Shown in pieces: positions 7,116-13,868 of a stretch of DNA of 42,394 nucleotides. The DNA is taken from positions 1-42,394 of the forward strand of contig JAYVSV010000089.1 in NCBI GenBank assembly GCA_043775015.1. Direction: 5' to 3'. The notes beneath the pieces were generated by a model. That model was not told the origin of the DNA, made no database searches, and saw only the letters and a program-made list of their open reading frames with translations. How positions within the stretch are numbered: the stretch's first letter is position 1; each line of letters begins with the position of its first letter. The position numbers and the translations under genes were made by a program. The stretch is from CANJXF01 sp043775015 (GTDB taxonomy: Bacteria > Verrucomicrobiota > Verrucomicrobiia > Limisphaerales > CANJXF01).

Positions 7116-8306
7116 ATGAAAACCAAATCCCTCCTGGCATTCTTCGTTTGCGCCAGCTTGCGACTTTCCGGAGCAGAGCCTGAGGACAAATGGAAACCAG
7201 TCACCTGCGAATCGGCGAAACCGTATCGAGGCCCCAAGTTGCACCCGGCTCCGGCCAGCAAGGTGTTCGTTGATGCGGCAGGCAGTCTCGCCGGCACTCT
7301 GGATGCCGCCACGGTCCACCGGCTGGAACAGGCATTGAAGGCCGCGCTCGACGCCACCAAAGCGTCGAGCATGACCGTTGCGGTAGGCGTTCCCGGGAAG
7401 GGGTTGTGGACGATTACAACGAACAATAGTTCCCAAGCGGAAGGCCCTGCACCGCGATGGTTCTGGTTCGCGAGCGTCGGCAAGGCTTTCACGGCGGCGG
7501 TGGTTCAGCAACTTGTCGAAGAGGGAAAGCTGAAGTTCGACGACAAGCTGGCACGATGGTTTCCGGACTACCCGAATGCCAAGGCTATCACGATTAATCA
7601 CCTGCTGACCCACACCAGCGGCATCTATAGCTTCCAGGCAGATTCCGGGCTGCGCGCCAAGCCAGGCTACAAAACGCCCGAGGAGCTTATCGCGGTCGCC
7701 CAAACGCACGGCAATGCCTTCTGCCCTGGTGAATACTGGTCCTACTCCAACACCGGCTATGTCATGCTCGGGCGCATCATCGAACGCATTGAGAGCCGCC
7801 CGTTTCACGAAGTCGTGACCGCACGTATCGTCGAGCGCCTCGGCCTCAAGAACACCAAAGCGATGGCTCCCCGCGAAATCGTGGCGGGACTGGCACCAGC
7901 GTGTTCGTCCGATCCGAAGGAAGCGAGGGCATCCGAAGAAAGTCCAACCACGCCGTTCGCGGCAGCTCCCATCGTGGCAAGTGCAGACGACATGGTGCGG
8001 TTCTGGCATGGACTCATGAGCGGACGGTTGCTCAAGCCCGAAACCGTGCGCGGGCAATTCCAGCATTTGTATCCCATGTTTGACCAGGGAACTTTTTACG
8101 GGCGCGGGGTGATGCTCTATGACGTGGGCGATCCCAAGGCCGGTCGTTTCACTTGGCTCGGTCACAGTGGCGGTTCGCCCGGCATCAAGGCGGTCGTGGC
8201 CTATGCTGTCGAGACGGGTGCTTATGTGGCCGTCGCCTTGAACAACGATGGGTCAGCGGAGGCCACGGCGAATCTTCTCTTGAAGGCCCTTTCGCCGCCT
8301 CGGTGA
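7116..8306 (+). CDS. Serine hydrolase of the class C beta-lactamase / D-aminopeptidase family
   Basis: This is a 396-residue exported protein with signal peptide MKTKSLLAFFVCASLRLSGA. The three active-site motifs of the penicillin-binding-like serine hydrolases are present: S120-V-G-K123 (SxxK nucleophile and lysine), Y210-S-N, and H350-S-G (in place of KTG). HLLTHTSGI and GYVMLGRIIE are further family marks. It probably acts in the periplasm on peptides, esters or peptidoglycan fragments. True beta-lactamase activity cannot be claimed. The length fits the family. Its ATG overlaps the stop of ubiD copy 3. It faces the next gene, and the two are separated by a hairpin. Confidence 0.9.
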   Translation: MKTKSLLAFFVCASLRLSGAEPEDKWKPVTCESAKPYRGPKLHPAPASKVFVDAAGSLAGTLDAATVHRLEQALKAALDATKASSMTVAVGVPGKGLWTITTNNSSQAEGPAPRWFWFASVGKAFTAAVVQQLVEEGKLKFDDKLARWFPDYPNAKAITINHLLTHTSGIYSFQADSGLRAKPGYKTPEELIAVAQTHGNAFCPGEYWSYSNTGYVMLGRIIERIESRPFHEVVTARIVERLGLKNTKAMAPREIVAGLAPACSSDPKEARASEESPTTPFAAAPIVASADDMVRFWHGLMSGRLLKPETVRGQFQHLYPMFDQGTFYGRGVMLYDVGDPKAGRFTWLGHSGGSPGIKAVVAYAVETGAYVAVALNNDGSAEATANLLLKALSPPR

Positions 8307-8414
8307 ACTTTCCCATTACCGCGGACATCGCCCGCGCGCCGAATCGTTTGCGACATGCGCGCATCACGAACACGATTTGATTTGATCACGCCACGCCGTG
8401 CGTCGCGCCATCCG

Positions 8415-8433
8415 AGAATCCCGTTGGGATTCT
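8415..8433. terminator. Hairpin between convergent genes (terminator-like or dispersed palindrome)
   Basis: AGAATCCC GTT GGGATTCT is a perfect 8-bp stem with a 3-nt loop. It lies between the plus-strand hydrolase ending at 8306 and the minus-strand gene ending at 8442. No good poly-T tract follows on either strand, so it may instead be a dispersed palindrome. Confidence 0.45.
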
Positions 8434-8441
8434 TAAATCGC

Positions 8442-9332
8442 CTACGGTTTGTCTGAAGTTTTTTTTCTGAATGCCAAAAGCCAAATTCCCATCAATGGAA
8501 AAACGAAAATAGAAACATAGACCACACCAAGAAACCAAGACTTCGCAATCAAAGGAGGGGCAAAGCCAAAATCAGATTCGGATTTCTTGCCGAAACTAAG
8601 GACGCCAAGTCCGCTGCGTTCGGCAGAGGAAAATGTACTGCGCCAGTTGGCGTATTTGATTAGCGCAATCGTCATGTCTTGGGAGTCAATCAGCGTGGTG
8701 TTTGTGCGAGCATAAGCCATGAAGTTAAAGCCAGAATCCCGAAGCCAACGGAAAGCGTTGTATTGGACGTAATCGGGAATCGCGCCTGGGGCGTTTGTTC
8801 CTTGTGGCCCGCCTTGTAAAAAGTTCCATCTCCTTTTGCCAATTAACACGAGCAACGATTCGACATCATTTGTGTCTGGAGGCAGATGAATTGAGACTCC
8901 GTACTTAAGAAAGCCATCGCGAATCCATTCTTCTTGTGTCTTGTTCAGATTGGTCTTTACCCATTCTTCCCACGAATTCACTTGCTGATTCGACATCAAG
9001 GCAAGCGCAGTTTCAGTGCAGCCACAAACACGAAAATTTTTGTCTGTCGTGGCTTTGTTTTTCAACCATACAAACCAGCTTTTGTCACCGTAGTAACCAA
9101 TTCGGTCACCTCGAAATTCCAAGTCTGGCGATGAACCCATCCGTTCATAATCCTTTTGCTCCTCCAGCCATCGTGCTTTCTCGGAATGCGTTTCAAGCCA
9201 CTTGGGATTTGCCAAGTTGCGCATCGGCGCAAATTTGTAGAGCCAGAAATAAGCAACGACCAGACCAGCGATAACGAACAACACTCCTGTTGTTCGCCTA
9301 AAGACCAGCCAACATTGCTTTAGCTTAATCAC
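8442..9332 (-). CDS. Hypothetical membrane-anchored protein with two terminal TM segments
   Basis: I do not recognise this 296-residue protein. It has an N-terminal membrane segment at about residues 14-33 (GVLFVIAGLVVAYFWLY), a soluble middle of about 230 residues rich in Trp, Asn and charged residues, a Cys pair (VCGCTE), and a C-terminal membrane segment at about 267-289 (WFLGVVYVSIFVFPLMGIWL) followed by RKKTSDKP. The topology would place the middle domain on one side of the membrane with both tails on the other. Its base composition is lower in GC than its neighbours, which hints at transfer. No functional motif was found. Confidence 0.7.
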   Translation of the reverse strand: MIKLKQCWLVFRRTTGVLFVIAGLVVAYFWLYKFAPMRNLANPKWLETHSEKARWLEEQKDYERMGSSPDLEFRGDRIGYYGDKSWFVWLKNKATTDKNFRVCGCTETALALMSNQQVNSWEEWVKTNLNKTQEEWIRDGFLKYGVSIHLPPDTNDVESLLVLIGKRRWNFLQGGPQGTNAPGAIPDYVQYNAFRWLRDSGFNFMAYARTNTTLIDSQDMTIALIKYANWRSTFSSAERSGLGVLSFGKKSESDFGFAPPLIAKSWFLGVVYVSIFVFPLMGIWLLAFRKKTSDKP

Positions 9333-9340
9333 ACGGAAAT

Positions 9341-9475
9341 TTACCTTTTCTTCCCATGCACCTTGACCGCGATCCCGCGTGCGTACGCAGGCCGTTCAGG
9401 TGGATGAAGTCGGTGGCGTAGTTCTGGTTATGGTCCCCCTCTTGCGGGATCGGGCCGGCTTCCATCGTGGCGGGT
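9341..9475 (-). pseudogene. Gene-tail fragment, copy A
   Basis: Read on the minus strand directly after the stop of the DUF5615 gene: PATMEAGPIPQEGDHNQN, YATDFIHLNGL, then a frame change, then RGIAVKVHGKKR and stop (9343-9341). The last roughly 55 bp match copy B at 10310-10369 closely. The frame is broken where copy B has GAGTCCC and copy A has CGTAC. The parent gene is not recognised. A 16-bp palindrome lies at 9434-9449. Confidence 0.65.
9434..9449. repeat. 16-bp palindrome variant (site 4)
   Basis: TCCCCCTCTTGCGGGA has the same length and half-site as the palindromes at 5932, 6903 and 6998. It is located in gene-tail copy A. Confidence 0.6.
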
Positions 9476-9850
9476 TTAGTTAGTTGGTTCATGCGGGCGG
9501 AATCGGACGCGCCAAGATTCTACAATCGCCAGCCGTCCCGTCAACCGCGCCAAAAGCTCCGGCTTGCTCACGAATGATTGCAAAGTTTGATTCACTTGCG
9601 TGGCGATGGCGTCGTCGGGCAGTTCGAGGACAATGATGCCCGGATAATTTTCCGGCGGATAATTGCGGATGTCGGCGAAATCAAAGTCGCGCGTGACGAG
9701 AATGAATTGGTTGGCTTTGGCAAACGCGGCGACTTGAGCGTCGGCTGCGCCCGGCGGCAGGGCGTCGCGGACATCCTCGACTTGATGACCAAGCTCGCGC
9801 AACAGGCCGGCCGCTGAACGGGGCATATTGGCGTCGAGTAGAAATTTCAT
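9476..9850 (-). CDS. DUF5615-type PIN-like toxin
   Basis: This 124-residue protein has the DUF5615 (Mut7-C/PIN-like) pattern. KFLLDANMP opens it with the first acidic residue, LRELGHQVEDV follows, then AKANQFILVTRDFDFADI with further acidic active-site residues, then GIIVLELPDD. Members are predicted metal-dependent ribonucleases that pair with DUF433 antitoxins. The start at ATG 9850 is chosen because it overlaps the stop of the DUF433 gene (ATGA), which implies coupled translation. The gene ends exactly where gene-tail copy A begins. Confidence 0.88.
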   Translation of the reverse strand: MKFLLDANMPRSAAGLLRELGHQVEDVRDALPPGAADAQVAAFAKANQFILVTRDFDFADIRNYPPENYPGIIVLELPDDAIATQVNQTLQSFVSKPELLARLTGRLAIVESWRVRFRPHEPTN

Positions 9851-10077
9851 CACGCAGGCGTGCCGAGCGGATGATGTTCTTCCTGGTCAACCAGCTCGCT
9901 GGCGAACTTGAGTGCGGCGCGGATTTGGGCGCGGGTTAGAGAATACTCAAGTTCCACTTCATCAAAACCCATGCCGCCGGCTAGGCTGCCAACGATCAAC
10001 GAGACCGGCATGCGTGTGCCGCGAATGACTGGCTTGCCGTGGCAGATTTTCGGGTCAATGACGATTTGGTCGTTCAT
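9850..10077 (-). CDS. DUF433 antitoxin
   Basis: This is a 75-residue DUF433 protein: IDPKICHGKPVIRGTRMPVS, then LIVGSLAGGM, then ELEYSLTRAQIRAALKFA. It is a winged-helix-like DNA-binding domain typical of antitoxins next to DUF5615/PIN-like toxins. ATG 10077 (MNDQIVIDP) is preferred over upstream starts because it has a good AAAGGA ribosome site 6-7 nt upstream and because the conserved domain begins there. It overlaps the downstream toxin by ATGA and follows a 58-residue ORF. Confidence 0.88.
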   Translation of the reverse strand: MNDQIVIDPKICHGKPVIRGTRMPVSLIVGSLAGGMGFDEVELEYSLTRAQIRAALKFASELVDQEEHHPLGTPA

Positions 10078-10094
10078 AGTATCCTTTTGGTTTT

Positions 10095-10271
10095 TCAAGT
10101 AGCGCGTGGCGTGCGGCGGTTGTGTAGAGTCTTCAACCATTCAAAATCCACCGGCTCGCCTTCAAACGCCATGCTGGCCGCGACCTGGTATGGCACGTCC
10201 GCCCAGCGACGCGCTTTGCGCTCCGCCGGTTTCAGCTTTCGCCATTGCGAGACTTTTTCCGCCCAAGTCAT
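10095..10271 (-). CDS. Small hypothetical protein upstream of the DUF433/DUF5615 pair
   Basis: This is an intact 58-codon frame starting MTWAEKVSQWRKLKPAERKA, followed by RRWADVPYQVAASMAFEGEP and VDFEWLKTLHNRR. It is basic at the N-terminus and predicted to be mostly helical. It lies 17 bp before the DUF433 start on the same strand, so the three genes look like one operon. I recognise no family. A third component or DNA-binding regulator of the toxin-antitoxin locus is possible but unproven. Confidence 0.6.
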   Translation of the reverse strand: MTWAEKVSQWRKLKPAERKARRWADVPYQVAASMAFEGEPVDFEWLKTLHNRRTPRAT

Positions 10272-10309
10272 ATTGAAACTCTAAACGAACCTCCGGGTAG
10301 CGGAAAGAT

Positions 10310-10369
10310 TCATTTTTTCTTCCCATGCACTTTGGCCGCGATCCCGCGTGCGGGACTCAGGCCGTTCAG
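10310..10369 (-). pseudogene. Gene-tail fragment, copy B
   Basis: On the minus strand it reads LNGLSPARGIAAKVHGKK followed by K and a stop (10312-10310), starting within the stop region of pyrF. It matches copy A at 9341-9400 except for a few substitutions and the GAGTCCC/CGTAC difference. A 14-bp palindrome TCCCGCGTGCGGGA lies at 10342-10355 as part of the coding sequence. No start is present. Confidence 0.65.
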
Positions 10370-11070
10370 CGCAGCGAGGACAAAATAGTTTCAGCAGCGG
10401 CCCGCGGATTTTCGGCGGCGTAGATCGGGCGGCCGATCACGAGCCAGCTTGCCCCTGCAGCCAGCGCTTCTTTCGCGGAGAGGGTTCGCTTTTGGTCATC
10501 GGTGCGGACGCTGGTGGCGCGAATGCCCGGCGTGACGAGTTGCATTTCGGCGGGCAAAAACTCCCGCAACGTCGCAATTTCCAGGGGCGAACAAACCAGC
10601 CCACGCAGACCCGCGCGCGCGGCGAGGTTCGCGAGGCGTTCAACTTGTTTGCCGACATTCGTTTCCACGCCGACTTCGTTGAGTTCGTTGCTATCGAGAC
10701 TCGTCAGAACGGTCACGCCCAAAACTAGCGGCGCGGGTCGGTCGAGTTCGCGCGCGGTTTCCTGCGCGGCTTTTTCCGCAGCAGCCATCATTTCCAATCC
10801 GCCGCAGGTATGGATCGTGAGCATTTGCACATCGAGCCGCACCGCCGCAGTGACCGCTTTGGCGACGGTGTTGGGAATGTCGTGAAATTTTAAATCGAGA
10901 AAAACGGCAGCGCCGGTCGCCCGGATGCGCGTGACAATTTCCGGTCCGGCGCTGGTGAACAGTTCGCTGCCGATTTTAAACGCGCCAACGACCGGCGCGA
11001 GTTGCGCGGCGAGTTGCAACGCGGTTTCGGTTTTCGGCACATCGAGCGCGACAATGATTGGATTTCGCAT
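10366..11070 (-). CDS. pyrF: Orotidine 5'-phosphate decarboxylase
   Basis: This 234-residue enzyme makes UMP from OMP, the last step of pyrimidine biosynthesis. The TIM-barrel landmarks are all present: IIVALDVP at the N-terminus, K32 in GAFKIGSELF, and the catalytic segment D59-L-K61-F-H-D64-IPNTV. TPGIR near the phosphate site and WLVIGRPIYAAENP at the C-terminus complete the pattern. The length is normal for the bacterial family I enzyme. It stands alone on the minus strand, 59 bp downstream of the carbonic-anhydrase-like gene. Confidence 0.96.
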   Translation of the reverse strand: MRNPIIVALDVPKTETALQLAAQLAPVVGAFKIGSELFTSAGPEIVTRIRATGAAVFLDLKFHDIPNTVAKAVTAAVRLDVQMLTIHTCGGLEMMAAAEKAAQETARELDRPAPLVLGVTVLTSLDSNELNEVGVETNVGKQVERLANLAARAGLRGLVCSPLEIATLREFLPAEMQLVTPGIRATSVRTDDQKRTLSAKEALAAGASWLVIGRPIYAAENPRAAAETILSSLR

Positions 11071-11129
11071 AATTGAAGGGAGACAGAATTAACGGAATTG
11101 AACAGAATTTTTTTGGGCCGATCCAGCGC

Positions 11130-11684
11130 TCACGACGGGAGCGGCTCGGAAACATTGATGCGGTGCTTCAGGCAATACGCGGCGTTGGCCACATATTTTG
11201 TTGCCCAAGGTTTTAAATCAGCCCGCTCTTCTGCGCTGAGCGTTTTGACAATTTTCGCAGGCGAACCGAGTACCAGCGAACCTGGCGGAACTTTCATTCC
11301 CTGCTTCACCAACGCATTCGCGCCGATGAGACATTGCCCGCCGATTTCCGCGCCATCCAAAATAACGGCGCCCATGCCGATGAGGCATTCGTCGCCCACG
11401 GTGCAGGCGTGAACAATGGCGGAGTGGCCGACGGTGACGAATTGTCCGATGATGCACGGAAAGTCATCCGACAAATGGACGACGGCGTTGTCCTGAATGT
11501 TGCTGCCCGCTCCGATGACAATGCGATTGATGTCACCGCGCAAAACGGCGTTATACCAAATGCTGACCTGGTCGCCCAAAGTAACGTCGCCGAGAACGAC
11601 CGCGCCCTTTGCGATATAAACATCTTGACCGAGGGTTGGTTGTTTGCGGAGAAACGTTTCGAATTGCTGGATCAATTTAGACAC
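11130..11684 (-). CDS. Gamma carbonic anhydrase-like left-handed beta-helix protein (YrdA/PaaY type)
   Basis: This is a 184-residue hexapeptide-repeat protein. The repeats run through VYIAKGAVVLGDVTLGDQVS, NIQDNAVVHLSDD, VTVGHSAIVHACTVG and LIGMGAVILDGAEIG. The His residues expected for zinc at the trimer interface are seen in NAVVH and GHSAIVH. The family comprises gamma-type carbonic anhydrases and uncharacterised YrdA/CaiE/PaaY relatives, so CO2 hydration is possible but unproven. The C-terminal helix (EERADLKPWATKYVANAA) is typical. It may be cotranscribed with pyrF. Confidence 0.88.
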   Translation of the reverse strand: MSKLIQQFETFLRKQPTLGQDVYIAKGAVVLGDVTLGDQVSIWYNAVLRGDINRIVIGAGSNIQDNAVVHLSDDFPCIIGQFVTVGHSAIVHACTVGDECLIGMGAVILDGAEIGGQCLIGANALVKQGMKVPPGSLVLGSPAKIVKTLSAEERADLKPWATKYVANAAYCLKHRINVSEPLPS

Positions 11685-11829
11685 AGATTGGTTTTAATGG
11701 AGGTTCGCAGCAGTTCCAATTCAAAACGACGCAAACATGGATGCAGCAGCACGCACGCAGGCTTGCCGTTTTATTCTTTCAGCCATCAGACGTTTGAATT
11801 TTCCCCGGAGCGGCTGTATCAATCATTCC

Positions 11830-12762
11830 ATGAAAGAACCATCGCGACGAACTCCGCCCGTCCGAGCGCGTAAAAAAATCCCGACCTCGTTCAAGGAATT
11901 GACTCCGAGCAAACATTTTAATCCCGGCACTTTTTTCTATGAGATGATTTGGAAGGCGTTGCTGATTCGTCGCACGGGAGAACAGAGCGCGCCGAAATTT
12001 CCGGCGCTGCACAAAGGGCAGGTCGCGCTGACCTGGATCGGCCACGCCTCTTTCCTCGCGCAGTTCACCGATTTAAATGTGTTGATCGACCCAAATTTTG
12101 CCAATTGGTTGTTCCTGTTGAAGCGGGTGAAACGGGCCGGCTTGGGGATCGCGGATCTGCCGCCGATTGATCTGGTTCTCTTGACCCACGCGCATTTTGA
12201 TCATTTTCATAAACCAACTCTGCGCCGTTTGCCGTCGCCGAAAATCGGCATCATGCCCTGGGGCGTTGGTGATCTGGCCAAGGACCTCGGCTTCGAACGC
12301 ATCATCGAATTGCATTGGTGGGAAAGTTTTACGCACGACGATTGGAAAGTGACTCTGACCCCGAGCAAACACTGGGGCGCACGCACGCTGCACGATCACC
12401 ATCGCGGTTACGGCGGATTTATTTTGGAACATCAAGGGCGACGAATTTATCACGCGGGCGACAGCGCTTATTTTCATGGGTTCAAGGAAATTGGACGGAA
12501 AACGCCGCCGGAAATCGCACTGTTGCCCATCGGCGCGTATTATCCAGATTCATTTCGCCACATGCACATGGGGCCGGATCAGGCGGTGAAAGCGTTTCGC
12601 GATTTAAAAGCAAAATGGCTGGTGCCGATGCATTACGGCTCGTTCCGCCTTTCGTTCGAAGACATGGACGAACCCCCGCGCTGGCTCAAGGAACTCTGCG
12701 AAGCGGGTGAATTGAGTCACCACCTCAAAATTTTGGACGAAGGCGTTCCGGAAATTTTTTAA
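11830..12762 (+). CDS. MBL-fold metal-dependent hydrolase (NAPE-PLD / UlaG-like)
   Basis: This metallo-beta-lactamase-fold hydrolase has 310 residues from ATG 11830 (MKEPSRRTPPVRARKK). The metal motif H120-A-H122-F-D124-H125 is followed by later ligands in PSKHWG, IYHAGDSAY and the final MPMHYG-like VPMHYGSF. LTWIGHASFL at the domain start and GAYYPDSFRHMHMGPDQA resemble the bacterial N-acyl-phosphatidylethanolamine-phospholipase-D-like subgroup. The substrate is unknown. An earlier start at 11737 is possible but adds a basic tail that looks non-conserved. It is divergent from the carbonic-anhydrase gene. Confidence 0.88.
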   Translation: MKEPSRRTPPVRARKKIPTSFKELTPSKHFNPGTFFYEMIWKALLIRRTGEQSAPKFPALHKGQVALTWIGHASFLAQFTDLNVLIDPNFANWLFLLKRVKRAGLGIADLPPIDLVLLTHAHFDHFHKPTLRRLPSPKIGIMPWGVGDLAKDLGFERIIELHWWESFTHDDWKVTLTPSKHWGARTLHDHHRGYGGFILEHQGRRIYHAGDSAYFHGFKEIGRKTPPEIALLPIGAYYPDSFRHMHMGPDQAVKAFRDLKAKWLVPMHYGSFRLSFEDMDEPPRWLKELCEAGELSHHLKILDEGVPEIF

Positions 12763-13014
12763 CGGGAAAGGTGCCGTGAGACAAACTCACACAAAACGCA
12801 AAGGAACAGCGGCGCAAGGGAAAATTCGGAAAGCATAATGCGCTGATGAGGCATCGCGTGTGTCTCTAAAACCTGTTGCGACTTGGCGTTAAATCCAGTT
12901 TTTAGATGATGAGTCAAGGGGTCTGGACACACCGCTTTTCAGCTTAAACTTGCATGTCCATTTGGTTGTCGGCACAAACAGTCTGGAAATGTCCGTGAGA
13001 ATATTTTGCCAAAT

Positions 13015-13683
13015 ATGATTTCTGCCCTCGCTGGTCTCGTTGCCGGATTGCTCCACGTATTTTCTGGTCCAGACCATCTGGCTGCGATCGCGCCGCTGGC
13101 CGTCGATGTTCGTCGCCGCGCCTGGATCACCGGCTTGCGTTGGGGGTTTGGTCACGCGTCCGGGGTTTTGTTCGTGGGAATCCTTTCACTTTTGTTGCGC
13201 GACCTTTTGCCGCTGCAAAGCATTTCTGCCTGGAGCGAACGGCTTGTCGGCGTGCTTTTAATTGCCATCGGATTCTGGGGAATGCGCAAAGCCATGAATG
13301 TTCATGCGCACGAACATCAACACAATGGCGAGGCGCATGTGCATGTCCATATCCACGGAGTTCATCAACCGCACGACAACCCGAAGGCGCATACGCATCG
13401 ACACACCGCATTTGGAATTGGAACGCTGCACGGTCTGGCTGGCAGTTCCCATTTTTTGGGCGTACTGCCCGCGCTCGCTTTTCACAAGACCAGCGACGCA
13501 GTGGTTTATTTAATTTCGTTTGGAATCGGCACGGTTGCGGCCATGACAATTTTTTCCAGCGCCATCTCGGCGGTGGCAGGGCGGATTTCAGTCCGCTTCG
13601 TTGCTGCTTATCGCAATCTGATGTTTATTTGTTCCGCCGCCGCGCTGCTCGTCGGCGGATATTGGCTATTCGCGCAAAGCTGA
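13015..13683 (+). CDS. Nickel/cobalt transporter-like membrane protein (UreH/HoxN-related) with His-rich loop
   Basis: This is a polytopic protein of about 222 residues. The N-terminal helix carries the metal-transport signature H14-VFSG-PDHLAAI, followed by RWGFGHASGVLF. A cytoplasmic or periplasmic loop (about residues 95-135) is extremely rich in His, with many HxH steps (HAHEHQH, HVHVHIHGVH, HTHRHT), and probably binds Ni or Co. GTLHGLAGSSH opens the second half, and further hydrophobic helices follow. ATG 13015 is preferred over TTG 13006. The family moves Ni2+/Co2+ into the cell or feeds urease or hydrogenase assembly; neither is encoded here. Confidence 0.82.
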   Translation: MISALAGLVAGLLHVFSGPDHLAAIAPLAVDVRRRAWITGLRWGFGHASGVLFVGILSLLLRDLLPLQSISAWSERLVGVLLIAIGFWGMRKAMNVHAHEHQHNGEAHVHVHIHGVHQPHDNPKAHTHRHTAFGIGTLHGLAGSSHFLGVLPALAFHKTSDAVVYLISFGIGTVAAMTIFSSAISAVAGRISVRFVAAYRNLMFICSAAALLVGGYWLFAQS

Positions 13684-13742
13684 TTGGCCCGCTTTGCTGG
13701 ATCATTGTCGGCCTTTTCCGGTTAGCCCCCTAAAAAAACTTG

Positions 13743-13772
13743 TTGTCAACTAAAGTCAAATTGTCCTATTGT
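13743..13772 (+). promoter_or_regulatory. Candidate promoter of the porin gene
   Basis: TTGTCA (13743-13748) and TATTGT (13767-13772) are 18 bp apart, about 100 bp upstream of the porin start. This would produce a leader containing two hairpins. Confidence 0.35.
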
Positions 13773-13782
13773 CCGCCGCAAT

Positions 13783-13819
13783 GCACCGTTTTGGTGCGAT
13801 GAGCAAACTGTTTTTGCTC
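13783..13819 (+). promoter_or_regulatory. Two consecutive hairpins in the porin leader
   Basis: The first hairpin is GCACC GTTTT GGTGC (13783-13797) and the second is GAGCAAA CTGTT TTTGCTC (13801-13819), both with perfect stems. They lie 50 bp before the start codon and before the AGGAGG site at 13852-13857. They could stabilise or regulate the mRNA. Confidence 0.45.
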
Positions 13820-13868
13820 AAAACAGACGCATAAAAACGAAAATAAACCGCAGGAGGAACTAACTAAA

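Larger units (their letters stand above)
6866..7119 (+). pseudogene. ubiD 3' fragment, copy 3
   Basis: GCCAACACCGACCGACAACG, followed by the counterparts of PADVLDHATS, SKLGIDAT, PGEGFKRPWPPL and MDAATRKAIDARFG, matches the last roughly 210 bp of ubiD copy 1. Two 16-bp palindromes (6903-6918 and 6998-7013) and a short insertion near 6950-6966 break the frame. The stop (7117-7119) overlaps the ATG of the next gene. The divergent C-terminal residues suggest that copies 1 to 3 are old paralogues or much-diverged duplicates. Confidence 0.82.

Noticed and set aside
12763..13014. Intergenic gap searched for a nickel or cobalamin riboswitch before the transporter-like gene
   Set aside because: I could not find the conserved cores of either riboswitch, nor a strong terminator hairpin.
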